NCBI GenBank assembly: GCA_050729835.1
Contig: JBOHLS010000020.1
Location: 1-49,438, forward strand
Direction: 5' to 3'
Length of the DNA stretch: 49,438 bases
Source of the DNA: REEB95 sp050729835
GTDB lineage: Bacteria > Pseudomonadota > Alphaproteobacteria > ATCC43930 > CGMCC-115725
Position 1 is the first letter of the stretch; every line of letters begins with the position of its first letter. A program made the position numbers and the translations under genes. Positions 24,772 to 31,817 of the stretch are shown in pieces. Under the pieces are notes generated by a model. That model did no database searches. It was not told the DNA's origin and saw only the letters and a list, made by a program, of their open reading frames with translations.

Positions 24772-25395
24772 CTAGGAAAGACCCAGCCCTGCAACGAGCG
24801 CAGACGTGACACCGCGCGGATCGGCAGCCGCCATGACCGCGCCCATGACCGCGACGCCGGCCGCACCGGCGGCGACGCAGGCGGCGGCGCTCCGGCCGTC
24901 GACGCCGCCTAGCGCCAGCACCGGGAGCAGCGACTTCGCCGCCAGGTCGGCAAGCTCGTCGAGGCCGAGCGCCGGCCCATAGCCCGGCTTAGACGGGCTC
25001 TCGAAGATCGGGCTCAAGGTGACGTAATCGGCGCCTTCGGTCTCGGCGCGGGCGATGTCTGCGTAATCGTGCGCCGACAGGCCGATCAAGACACCACCAC
25101 CCAGCGTTTGACGCGCCGCCGAAGGCGAACCGCCGGCCGGCAGATGCACGCCGCCGGCGCCGGAAGCGCGCGCCGCGGCGAGGTCTTCGTGCACCGTGAC
25201 GCAAGCGCCGTATTGCGCGCCGAGCGGCACGAGCACCCGCAACAGCGCGATGCGCTCGTCGGGTGGCAGGTCTTTCTCGCGAAGACTCAACCAACGACAC
25301 CCGCCGGCAAAGCAGGCCTCGGCGATTTCGAGAAGCGGGCGACGCGCAGCGCGCCGGTCGGTGATCACCAGCAGCGGTGGACGCGGCAGCTTCAC
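24772..25395 (-). CDS. thiE: Thiamine-phosphate synthase
   Basis: A 207-aa TIM barrel that joins HMP pyrophosphate and thiazole phosphate to thiamine phosphate. LLVITDRRAARRP begins the barrel, GGCRWLSLREKDLPPDE holds the pyrophosphate-side Arg-Glu-Lys, TVHEDLAAARASGAGGVHLP and LIGLSAHDYADIARAETEGA follow, and YVTLSPIFESPSKPGYGPAL is the substrate loop, ending LALGGVDGRSAAACVAAGAA. GTG 25395 overlaps the thiG stop as GTGA. It is the last gene of the operon controlled by the TPP riboswitch at 27604-27680. Confidence 0.92.
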   Translation of the reverse strand: MKLPRPPLLVITDRRAARRPLLEIAEACFAGGCRWLSLREKDLPPDERIALLRVLVPLGAQYGACVTVHEDLAAARASGAGGVHLPAGGSPSAARQTLGGGVLIGLSAHDYADIARAETEGADYVTLSPIFESPSKPGYGPALGLDELADLAAKSLLPVLALGGVDGRSAAACVAAGAAGVAVMGAVMAAADPRGVTSALVAGLGLS

Positions 25396-26186
25396 CCGCC
25401 GACCAGGCCGAGCTGCGGGCTCGACGGCTCCGCCTGGGTGCGCTTCGGAATCCGACCGGCGAGCCGGGCGTCTCGGCCGGCGGCGACGGCGGCGCGCATC
25501 GCCGCCGCCATGCGGCGCGGATCGCGCGCCTTGGCGATGGCGGTGTTGAGCAGCACGCCGTCGCAGCCGAGCTCCATCGCCAACGCCGCGTCCGACGCGG
25601 TGCCTATACCAGCATCGAGAATCACGGGAACCGGGCTGGTGGCGACGATGCGCTCGATGGCATAGGGATTGACGATGCCGAGGCCGCTGCCGATCGGCGA
25701 GCCCAGCGGCATGACCGCCGCCGCGCCGGCATCAGCCAGCTTGCGGCAGGTGACGGGATCCTCGTTGCAATAGGGCAGCACGGTGAAGCTGGCTTTCACC
25801 AGCTCCTCGGTCGCGCGCAAAAGCTGCTCGACGTCGGGATATTGGGTTTCGCGGTCGCCAATCAATTCGAGCTTGACCCAGTTCGTGTCGAGCGCCTCGC
25901 GGCCGAGCTCGGCGGTCAGCACCGCGTCCTTGACCGTCATGCAGCCGGCGGTATTGGGCAGGAGGGCGTATTTTTCATCGAGAATATCGACCAGGCTTTC
26001 GGCATAGCCTTCGAGGCTGATGCGGCGGATGGCGACCGTGACCAGCGCGGGTTGAGCCGCCGCCAGCGCATCGAGCAGTGCCTGCTGGTTGGGATAGCCG
26101 CCCGAGCCCATCAGCAGCCGCGAGGCAAAGCTCTTGCCGGCGATGGTCAGCAGGTCGGCGGGCTGGTTCGCGGTCGCGGTGTCCAT
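25392..26186 (-). CDS. thiG: Thiazole synthase
   Basis: A 264-aa TIM barrel that builds the thiazole phosphate from deoxyxylulose phosphate, dehydroglycine and ThiS thiocarboxylate. FASRLLMGSGGYPNQQALLD, VTVAIRRISLEGYAES, LPNTAGCMTVKDAVLTAELG, NWVKLELIGD (Schiff-base Lys) and VMPLGSPIGSGLGIVNP are all diagnostic. The ATG at 26186 is preferred over an upstream GTG at 26198 because it follows thiS's stop by one base. It sits between thiS and thiE with overlapping ends. The dehydroglycine is likely made by the ThiO encoded upstream. Confidence 0.95.
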   Translation of the reverse strand: MDTATANQPADLLTIAGKSFASRLLMGSGGYPNQQALLDALAAAQPALVTVAIRRISLEGYAESLVDILDEKYALLPNTAGCMTVKDAVLTAELGREALDTNWVKLELIGDRETQYPDVEQLLRATEELVKASFTVLPYCNEDPVTCRKLADAGAAAVMPLGSPIGSGLGIVNPYAIERIVATSPVPVILDAGIGTASDAALAMELGCDGVLLNTAIAKARDPRRMAAAMRAAVAAGRDARLAGRIPKRTQAEPSSPQLGLVGG

Positions 26187-26187
26187 C

Positions 26188-26394
26188 TCAGCCGCCACCG
26201 AACGGCTTGACGATCTCGATGGCGTCGCCTGGCGCGAGCGCCACCTCGCCCCAGCGCCGCGCCGGCACCACCGCGCCGTTGAGTGCGACGGCGACGCCGC
26301 GCGGCCTCTCGATCCCGCGGGCGCGCAACAGCTCGGCGACGGTTGCCGCCGCGAGATTCTCGTCGCGGCCGTTGACGCGGATGGTCGCGGTCAT
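26188..26394 (-). CDS. thiS: Thiamine biosynthesis sulfur-carrier protein ThiS
   Basis: A 68-aa ubiquitin-fold carrier whose C-terminal Gly-Gly is adenylated and turned into a thiocarboxylate. The sequence begins MTATIRVNGRDENLAAATVA, has the usual VALNGAVVPARRWGEVALAP strand, then GDAIEIVKPFGGG and stop. The ATG at 26394 overlaps the stop of a 17-codon ORF (26391-26444) as ATGA. It lies between thiO and thiG in the TPP-controlled operon. Confidence 0.95.
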   Translation of the reverse strand: MTATIRVNGRDENLAAATVAELLRARGIERPRGVAVALNGAVVPARRWGEVALAPGDAIEIVKPFGGG

Positions 26395-26444
26395 TGGCGT
26401 CCCCACGGGCAACGGAGGTCATGCGGCGCCGTGTATTCGGTCAT
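26391..26444 (-). CDS. 17-codon linker ORF between thiO and thiS
   Basis: ATG 26444 overlaps the thiO stop (ATGA) and the ORF's own TGA overlaps the thiS start (ATGA). It encodes MTEYTAPHDLRCPWGRQ. It fills the 46-bp gap exactly and could pass ribosomes from thiO to thiS by re-initiation. No similar peptide is known to me; chance overlap remains possible. Confidence 0.35.
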   Translation of the reverse strand: MTEYTAPHDLRCPWGRQ

Positions 26445-27598
26445 GCGCGCACCTTCGGCGCGAAACGCGACGGCGCAAAAGTCGTCAGCGCCGCATCGAT
26501 CGCGTCCGACAGCAGATAGCCCGCGATCAGCTCGGCCGTCACCGGCGTCAGCAGGATGCCGTTGCGATAGTGGCCGGTGGCATGGACGAGGCCGGCGATA
26601 TTGCTCGGCCCGAGTAGCGGCGCGTCGTCGCGCGAGCCCGGCCGGAATCCGACCCACATTTCCTCGATCGGCAATTCCTCGACGCCGGGCAGCGCGCGCC
26701 AGGCGCCTTCGAGCAGCGCGAACACGCCGCCGGCGGTGAGATCGCCGTTGAATCCCTTTTCCTCGACCGTGCCACCGACGAGCAGCCGGCCGTCGCACCG
26801 CGGCACGAGATAAGCGCGCGGAGCCCAGACGACATGGCGCAGCAAGGGCGCGGCCGGATCCATCTTGAGCGCGAGCATCTGGCCTTTGACCGGCCGCACC
26901 GGTGCGCGCGCCTCGGCCGGCAAGCCGGCGATCTCGCCCGACCACGCGCCCGCCGCCAGCACCACGGTCTCTGCGGCGATGCGCTCGTCGCCGACGACCA
27001 GGCCGGTGACGCGGTCGTACGACGTTTCAATCGCCGAGACCGGCGCATGTTCGCGCAGCGTGCCGCCGGCGGCGAGGAAGGCGCGCTTCAACGCGCGCAC
27101 CAGCTTGCGGTTGTCGGTTTGATGATCGCCGGGGCTGTAGACCGCGGCGGCCAGCGACGGGTTGAGGCGCGGCTCGCGCGCCAGCGCCTCGCGCGGCGAC
27201 AGCCACTCGAGCGCGATGCCGTGCTCGCGCTGGAAATCGTAGGTGAAGCGGAGCTGGGCCGCGTCGTCGCGCGTCATCGCGATCATTAGCGTGCCTTCGC
27301 GGCGCAGATCGACCGCGAGGCCCGAGGCCTGTTCGAGCTCGGCGGCGAAGTCCGGCCACAGCGCCAGGCTGCGCCGGTTGAGCGAAGCGAGATCTCCTTC
27401 GCCCGGCTCGGTCTCGACGCCAGCAGCGAGCATCCCCGCCGCCGCCCAGGACGCGCCGTGCCCGGCCTCGCCGCGCTCATAGATCGTCACGGCCGCGCCG
27501 CGTTGCGCCAGGCGCCAGCCGATGGCGAGGCCGATGGCGCCGCCGCCGATAATGGCGACGGAAGCGGACGAGGATTTACGGGCGGTTTGGTGGAGGAT
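26441..27598 (-). CDS. thiO: Glycine oxidase (ThiO), start codon uncertain
   Basis: An FAD-dependent oxidase of about 385 aa that turns glycine into the iminoglycine used by ThiG. SVAIIGGGAIGLAIGWRLAQ is the FAD dinucleotide motif, GHGASWAAAGMLAAGVETEP the flavin site, and PVRPVKGQMLALKM, ARAYLVPRCDGRLLVGGTVE and HATGHYRNGILLTPVTAEL the conserved C-terminal blocks. No ATG, GTG or TTG exists in frame between the riboswitch and this motif. The first codon given here is ATC 27598, seven bases after AAGGGAG. In-frame GTG codons at 27697 and below lie inside the riboswitch. A frameshift error or a non-standard start must explain this. Confidence 0.85.
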   Translation of the reverse strand: MLHQTARKSSSASVAIIGGGAIGLAIGWRLAQRGAAVTIYERGEAGHGASWAAAGMLAAGVETEPGEGDLASLNRRSLALWPDFAAELEQASGLAVDLRREGTLMIAMTRDDAAQLRFTYDFQREHGIALEWLSPREALAREPRLNPSLAAAVYSPGDHQTDNRKLVRALKRAFLAAGGTLREHAPVSAIETSYDRVTGLVVGDERIAAETVVLAAGAWSGEIAGLPAEARAPVRPVKGQMLALKMDPAAPLLRHVVWAPRAYLVPRCDGRLLVGGTVEEKGFNGDLTAGGVFALLEGAWRALPGVEELPIEEMWVGFRPGSRDDAPLLGPSNIAGLVHATGHYRNGILLTPVTAELIAGYLLSDAIDAALTTFAPSRFAPKVRA

Positions 27599-27603
27599 CG
27601 CGG

Positions 27604-27680
27604 GCTCCCTTCGCTGGCATGACCCAGACAGGTTCCGTGGGTGTGATCTCAGCCGGCGCAATGCCGGCACCCCAGCCACT
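27604..27680 (-). promoter_or_regulatory. TPP riboswitch of the thiO-thiS-thiG-thiE operon
   Basis: Minus-strand order: GGCTGGGGTGCCGGC, GCGCCGGCTGAGATCACACC, GGAACCTGTCTGGGTCATGC and CAGCGAAGGGAGC. These match the canonical THI box (GGGGUGC, CUGAGA, ACCUG, AUGCCAGCGNAGGGA) with the usual variable stem. It ends where thiO should start, so control of translation initiation is likely. Confidence 0.95.
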
Positions 27681-27731
27681 GTGGAATCTGTGCCCACCCG
27701 GCAAGACTGGCAAGGGGTTTTTGGTCGCGTC

Positions 27732-28415
27732 TCAGACCGCGCCGGCGATGAAATTGACGGCCAGGGCCAGGATCACGGCATTGAAGAAGAACGCGAGGAC
27801 GCCGTGGCCGAGCGTCATCCGCCGCATGTGGCGCGAGGTCACCTGCACGTCCGAGACCTGGCAGGTCATGCCGACGACGAACGAGAAATAGAGGAAATCC
27901 CAGAAATCGGGCGTGCCTTCCTCGGGAAATTTGAGGCCGCCGCGATCCTGCTCGCCTTTCTCCAGCGGGTTGTCGCCGTAATAGAGATGCGCGTAATGCA
28001 GCGCGAAGATGGTGTGGGTCAGAGTCCACGACGCCACTACGGCGAGACCGGCAACCAGGATGCGCGGCGCGGTCGTCATACCGCCGTTCGCCTTCTGCTC
28101 AAGCATGAAGCCGAGCGCGAACAGGCTGACCACCGCAGCAACCACTACGACGGAAAAAATCACCGGCCGGAATGGATCCTGCTTGCGGGCGCGGGCGCGC
28201 ATATGGTCGGGCGTCGCCTTGTTGACCATGAACGCGGTGACGGCGAGAAAGAAGGTCACGCCGACGATCCAGCCGACCGCGAGCGAAAACGGGAACGGCA
28301 GGCGGTCCCACATCGCCCAGGACAGCACCGCGCCAATCGCCAGCGCGATCAGCAGCCGCTCGTTGGGACCGATGACGGCGGCGGCAACGGCGGCGGGACG
28401 GGTTTTGCGGGTCAA
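27732..28415 (-). CDS. DUF1345 membrane protein
   Basis: A 227-aa inner-membrane protein with six hydrophobic spans: RLLIALAIGAVLSWAMWDRL, LAVGWIVGVTFFLAVTAFMV, VIFSVVVVAAVVSLFALGFM, ILVAGLAVVASWTLTHTIFA and two more at the C-terminus. The strongly conserved FALHYAHLYYGD and EEGTPDFWDFLYFSFVVGMT with CQVSDVQVTSRHMRRMTLGH are the DUF1345 signature. Function unknown for the family. TTG 28415 is preferred because GGAG stands seven bases before it, and longer in-frame extensions are Arg-rich. It sits downstream of the thi riboswitch region on the same strand but is not part of the operon. Confidence 0.88.
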   Translation of the reverse strand: MTRKTRPAAVAAAVIGPNERLLIALAIGAVLSWAMWDRLPFPFSLAVGWIVGVTFFLAVTAFMVNKATPDHMRARARKQDPFRPVIFSVVVVAAVVSLFALGFMLEQKANGGMTTAPRILVAGLAVVASWTLTHTIFALHYAHLYYGDNPLEKGEQDRGGLKFPEEGTPDFWDFLYFSFVVGMTCQVSDVQVTSRHMRRMTLGHGVLAFFFNAVILALAVNFIAGAV

Positions 28416-28499
28416 GGGAGCACTCCAGCGGTTCGATCTAGAGATGCCGAAAACGCGCCGGCGAAACCAGCGAATTCTTGCCAACGAGTCGCGCCACCG

Positions 28500-29576
28500 T
28501 CATGGCCGGCCGCCGCGGCGCCGGATCGCCTCGACTTGGCGCCAGCCGGCCTCGGCCATGGCGCGGGCACGCGCGCCGGATTCACGCGCGCGCGCGTTGG
28601 CGGCGGTGCCCTCGACGACGCGGCCCATGATGCCCTGGAGGATCGCCGCCAGCCGGAACATGTTGTAGGCGATGTAGAAATCCCAATGGGCGAGCGTCTC
28701 GCGGCCGGTGCGTCGGCCATAGCGCGCGACATAGTCGGCCTCGTCCGGGATGCCGAGCGCCGCCAAATCCTGGCCGAGCAGACCGCGATAGGTTTCGGGA
28801 CCGAGTCGCCAGGCCATCGCGTGATAGGCGAAGTCGCCGACCGGATCGCCGAGCGTCGACAGCTCCCAATCGAGCACCGCCAGCACGCGCGGCGCGGCGC
28901 GATCGAAGATCAGATTGTCGATGCGGAAATCGCCGTGGACGATCGCCGTCGCCGTGTCGTCGGGCGCGTGCGCCGGCAGCCAGGCGATGAGGTTATCCAT
29001 GGCGACGATGCGCTCGGTCTCCGAGGCGCGATACTGCTTCGTCCAGCGCTCAATCTGCCGCTTGACGTAGCCGCCCGGCCGGCCGAAATCGCCGAGACCG
29101 AGCGCGGCGCAATCGACGCGATGCAGCCGCGCGATCGTCTCGTTCATCGCGTCGTAGATTGCGCCGCGCTCCGCCGGCGCCATGCCGGGAAGCGCCGGAT
29201 CCCAGAAGATACGGCCGTCGACGCAGTCCATGACGTAGAACGCGGTGCCGACGACGCTGTCGTCGAGGCAGAGCGCATGCGCGCGCGGCACCGGAAAGCC
29301 GATTGTCGCCAGTGCACTGACCACGCGGAATTCGCGGTCGACCGCGTGCGCCGACGGCAGCAGCTTGCCGGGCGGCTTGCGCCGCAGCACATAGCGCCGG
29401 CCGCCGGCTTCGATGCGATAGGTCGGATTGGACTGGCCGCCCTTGAACTGCTCGATGGTGGGCGTGCCGAAAAAGCCTTCGACGTTGGCGCGCAGCCAGC
29501 CGGTCAGGCGCGCAACGTCCACGCGGTGCGCCGGCAGGACCGCCATCGTACCGGTGAAATCTTCGGCCTCGCCCAT
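28500..29576 (-). CDS. APH-family phosphotransferase (acyl-CoA-dehydrogenase-associated type)
   Basis: A 358-aa protein-kinase-fold enzyme. FKGGQSNPTYRIEAGGRRYV and LRRKPPGKLLPSAHAVDREF form the ATP-binding N-lobe (Lys and Glu visible). The catalytic loop is IVHGDFRIDNLIFD, with the base Asp, and the Mg site is VLDWELSTLGDPVGDFAY. This pattern fits the family whose human relatives are the N-domains of ACAD10/ACAD11, which phosphorylate 4-hydroxyacyl-CoAs. No acyl-CoA dehydrogenase is nearby. ATG 29576 gives a full-length N-lobe; an inner start would trim it. It diverges from the aspartate dehydrogenase gene by 44 bp. Confidence 0.88.
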   Translation of the reverse strand: MGEAEDFTGTMAVLPAHRVDVARLTGWLRANVEGFFGTPTIEQFKGGQSNPTYRIEAGGRRYVLRRKPPGKLLPSAHAVDREFRVVSALATIGFPVPRAHALCLDDSVVGTAFYVMDCVDGRIFWDPALPGMAPAERGAIYDAMNETIARLHRVDCAALGLGDFGRPGGYVKRQIERWTKQYRASETERIVAMDNLIAWLPAHAPDDTATAIVHGDFRIDNLIFDRAAPRVLAVLDWELSTLGDPVGDFAYHAMAWRLGPETYRGLLGQDLAALGIPDEADYVARYGRRTGRETLAHWDFYIAYNMFRLAAILQGIMGRVVEGTAANARARESGARARAMAEAGWRQVEAIRRRGGRP

Positions 29577-29620
29577 TCGCGCCCGTTCTGCAATCTTGTG
29601 CGCCCGTGGGGAGGGTGCCC

Positions 29621-30442
29621 ATGCCGCGACGGCGAGGCAAGAGGCTGACGGTCGGCATCGCCGGCCTGGGCGCGATCGGCATGGCCGTCGCCCAGCGGCT
29701 GGCGGCCGGCATTCCCGGCCTCGAGCTGGCGGCGGTTGCGGCGCGCGACCCGAAGGCGGCGGCAGCGCGACTTAAGGCGGCGGGCATCAAGGCAGCCGTC
29801 GTCACCTTGCCGGAACTCGCGCGCCGCGCCGCGGTCGTCGTCGAGGGCCTGCCGGCATCGCAATTCCGCGCCGTCGCCGAGCCGGCGATCAAACGGCGGC
29901 GCATCTTCATGCCGCTCTCGGTCGGCGCGTTGCTGGAAAATTTGGACCTAGTGGCGCGGGCGCAGAAAACCGGCGCGCGCATCATCGTGCCGACCGGTGC
30001 GCTGATCGGCTTCGACGCCGTGCGCGCCGCCGCCGAAGGCGAGATCCGCAGCGTCCGCATAGTGACGCGCAAGCCGCCGGCCGGGCTTGAAGGCGCGCCT
30101 TATCTCGTCGCCCGCGGCATCTCGGTCGTGGGGCTGACGGCGCCGAAGAAAGTCTTCGAGGGCAGCGCGCGCGACGGCGCTGCGGGATTCCCGGCCAACG
30201 TCAACGTCGCGGCGGCGCTGTCGCTGGCCGGTATCGGGCCGGACCGCACCACGCTCGAAATCTGGGCCGACCCCGGCTTGACGCGCAACACGCATACCAT
30301 CGAGGTCGATGCTGACAGTGCGCGGTTCTCGATGAAGATCGAGAACGTGCCGTCGGACAATCCCAAGACCGGACGGATCACCGCCTTGAGCGTGATCGCC
30401 TGCCTCAAGGGACTGGTCGAGACGCGGCGAGTGGGGAGCTAG
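29621..30442 (+). CDS. Aspartate dehydrogenase (NadX family, DUF108)
   Basis: A 273-aa NAD(P)-dependent enzyme that converts L-aspartate to iminoaspartate/oxaloacetate, a possible source of precursor for NAD. The Rossmann motif is VGIAGLGAIGMAVAQRLAAG. The catalytic C-terminal half has IIVPTGALIGFDAVRAAAEG, KKVFEGSARDGAAGFPANVN, VAAALSLAGIGPDRTTLEIW and THTIEVDADSARFSMKIENV, then PSDNPKTGRITALSVIACL, the most conserved part of this family. ATG 29621 follows GGGGAGGGT by about six bases. No nadA or nadC is near, so its use in NAD synthesis is inferred from family only. Confidence 0.88.
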   Translation: MPRRRGKRLTVGIAGLGAIGMAVAQRLAAGIPGLELAAVAARDPKAAAARLKAAGIKAAVVTLPELARRAAVVVEGLPASQFRAVAEPAIKRRRIFMPLSVGALLENLDLVARAQKTGARIIVPTGALIGFDAVRAAAEGEIRSVRIVTRKPPAGLEGAPYLVARGISVVGLTAPKKVFEGSARDGAAGFPANVNVAAALSLAGIGPDRTTLEIWADPGLTRNTHTIEVDADSARFSMKIENVPSDNPKTGRITALSVIACLKGLVETRRVGS

Positions 30443-30457
30443 GGGCCCACGCATGAC

Positions 30458-30540
30458 GTCATCGCGAGCTGCGCAGCCGCGAATCGATCCAGACGTTCGC
30501 TAACTGGATTGCTTCGCGCCCGCGGGGCGCTCGCAATGAC
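30458..30540. repeat. Palindrome family B copy
   Basis: Begins GTCATCGCGAGCTGCGC and ends GCGCTCGCAATGAC; the middle has GGATTGCTTCGCGCCCGCGG. The terminal arms TCATCGCGAGC and GCTCGCAATGA are near-perfect inverses. It lies between the convergent aspartate dehydrogenase and msrB genes and could terminate both. Confidence 0.7.
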
Positions 30541-30554
30541 GAATCAATTGAGAG

Positions 30555-30983
30555 CTACTTCTTCTCGTCCTTGGGCACCAGCTTGAGCGACGCCGAGTTG
30601 ACGCAATAGCGCAGGCCGGTCGGCTTCGGCCCGTCGGGAAAGATGTGGCCGAGATGCGCATCGCACTTGGCGCACATCACCTCGGTGCGGTGCATGAAGT
30701 AGCTGTTGTCGTCGGCGGTCTTGACCGCGTCCTTATTCGTCGGCTGATAGAAGCTGGGCCAGCCCGAGCCGGATTCGAACTTGGTGTCGGACGCAAACAG
30801 CTTCTCGCCGCAGCAGACGCAGACATAGGTGCCGGGCACGTGGGTGTCCCAGTACTGGCCGGTGAAGGCTCGCTCGGTGCCCTTTTTGCGCACGATGCGA
30901 TACTGCTCGGGCGTGAGCTGAGCCTGCCAGTCGGCGTCGGTCTTGCCGGCCGCCTTGTCCGTCTTGGTGCTCGCGTCACCCAT
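30555..30983 (-). CDS. msrB: Peptide-methionine (R)-S-oxide reductase
   Basis: A 142-aa repair enzyme reducing the R-sulfoxide of methionine. The catalytic Cys is Cys127 in GLRYCVNSASL. Zinc is held by CVCCGE and CAKCDAHLG, and SGSGWPSFYQP plus HLGHIFPDGPKPTGLRY are the MsrB hallmarks. The N-terminal 20 residues are Lys/Asp/Ala-rich and look disordered, with no signal peptide, so it is cytosolic. CAGGG precedes the ATG by seven bases. It follows a 52-aa membrane protein gene by 11 bp and is probably cotranscribed. Confidence 0.96.
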   Translation of the reverse strand: MGDASTKTDKAAGKTDADWQAQLTPEQYRIVRKKGTERAFTGQYWDTHVPGTYVCVCCGEKLFASDTKFESGSGWPSFYQPTNKDAVKTADDNSYFMHRTEVMCAKCDAHLGHIFPDGPKPTGLRYCVNSASLKLVPKDEKK

Positions 30984-30994
30984 GGTGCCCTGGC

Positions 30995-31153
30995 CTATTG
31001 CTGGTTCAGCCGGATACTTGGTGCGCAGTTGCGCCCGCCGCTAGTGGCGCAGGCCTGCTGCCGGTTCCAATCATAGAACGCGAACAGCAGCTGCGACACC
31101 AAGATCACGGCGATGACCGCGGCGACGATGGCTAAGAGCGCCCGGGTGTTCAT
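30995..31153 (-). CDS. 52-aa membrane protein upstream of msrB
   Basis: ATG 31153 opens MNTRALLAIVAAVIAVILVS, a single hydrophobic helix continuing QLLFAFYDW, followed by a polar tail with two cysteines (QQACATSGG, RNCAPSIRL) ending NQQ. The tail would face the periplasm or, if inverted, the cytosol. Its stop is 11 bp before msrB, with matching direction, so they likely form an operon. Two cysteines beside a methionine sulfoxide reductase suggest a redox role, but this is only inference. Confidence 0.65.
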   Translation of the reverse strand: MNTRALLAIVAAVIAVILVSQLLFAFYDWNRQQACATSGGRNCAPSIRLNQQ

Positions 31154-31232
31154 GCGCCACGAGTATGCGGGCGGCCCGCGGCGGCGGCAAGTGCGGCTCT
31201 CGCGGCCGCCGGCTTTGCGCTATGATCGACGC

Positions 31233-31817
31233 ATGACGGCCACCCAGCTCGCCGCCGAAAGCGGTACGCCGCAGCTCATCCCCTGGAAGAACCTGCGCTG
31301 GGTCGCCCTGGCGCTGGCGGTGATGGTCGCCGCCATCGTCGCCGGCAACGCCTTCTTCCTCAACTTCGTCCATGTCATGTCGGGCGTGATGTGGACCGGC
31401 ATCGACATCTTCATGGGCTTCGTCATCGGGCCGGTCCTGCGCCAGACCGACGTGCCGGCGCGGCGCGCCATCGCCGTACGGCTGATCCCGCGCATGCTGT
31501 TCCTGATGCCGACGCTCGCCATCGTCACCGGCACCGCCGGCTATTTCCTGGCCAGGCAGCTCGGCTTCCTCGACATGGAATATCCGGCGCATCTCTGGGT
31601 GGATGCCGCGCTGGTCATCATCGCCATCCTGACCATCCAGGGCCTTGGCATATTGATGCCGACCAACCTGATGGTCTGCCTCGAGATGCAGAAGCCGCAG
31701 CCCGACGGAGAGCGGATCAAGCGCCTGATGCGCCGCTACGTCCACCACACCGCGCTGCAAGGTGCAATGCAGATCGCGATCATCGTGGTGATGGCGAAAT
31801 TCGTCACCGGGCTTTGA
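31233..31817 (+). CDS. CopD/DUF2269-like membrane protein
   Basis: A 194-aa inner-membrane protein with about four to five spans: LRWVALALAVMVAAIVAGNA, NFVHVMSGVMWTGIDIFMGF, LIPRMLFLMPTLAIVTGTAG, AALVIIAILTIQGLGILMPT and ALQGAMQIAIIVVMAKFVTG. His in NFVHVMSG and in YVHHTALQG could bind haem or metal, as in the CopD-like superfamily. Family assignment rests on pattern only. ATG 31233 gives the start; its TGA overlaps the TTG start of hrpB by three bases, so the genes are coupled. Confidence 0.68.
   Translation: MTATQLAAESGTPQLIPWKNLRWVALALAVMVAAIVAGNAFFLNFVHVMSGVMWTGIDIFMGFVIGPVLRQTDVPARRAIAVRLIPRMLFLMPTLAIVTGTAGYFLARQLGFLDMEYPAHLWVDAALVIIAILTIQGLGILMPTNLMVCLEMQKPQPDGERIKRLMRRYVHHTALQGAMQIAIIVVMAKFVTGL

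Noticed and set aside
27522..29648. A plus-strand open frame of about 700 codons across thiO, the riboswitch, DUF1345 and the APH gene
   Set aside because: It is antisense to three well-supported genes and a riboswitch and has no domain pattern; long spurious frames are expected at this GC content.
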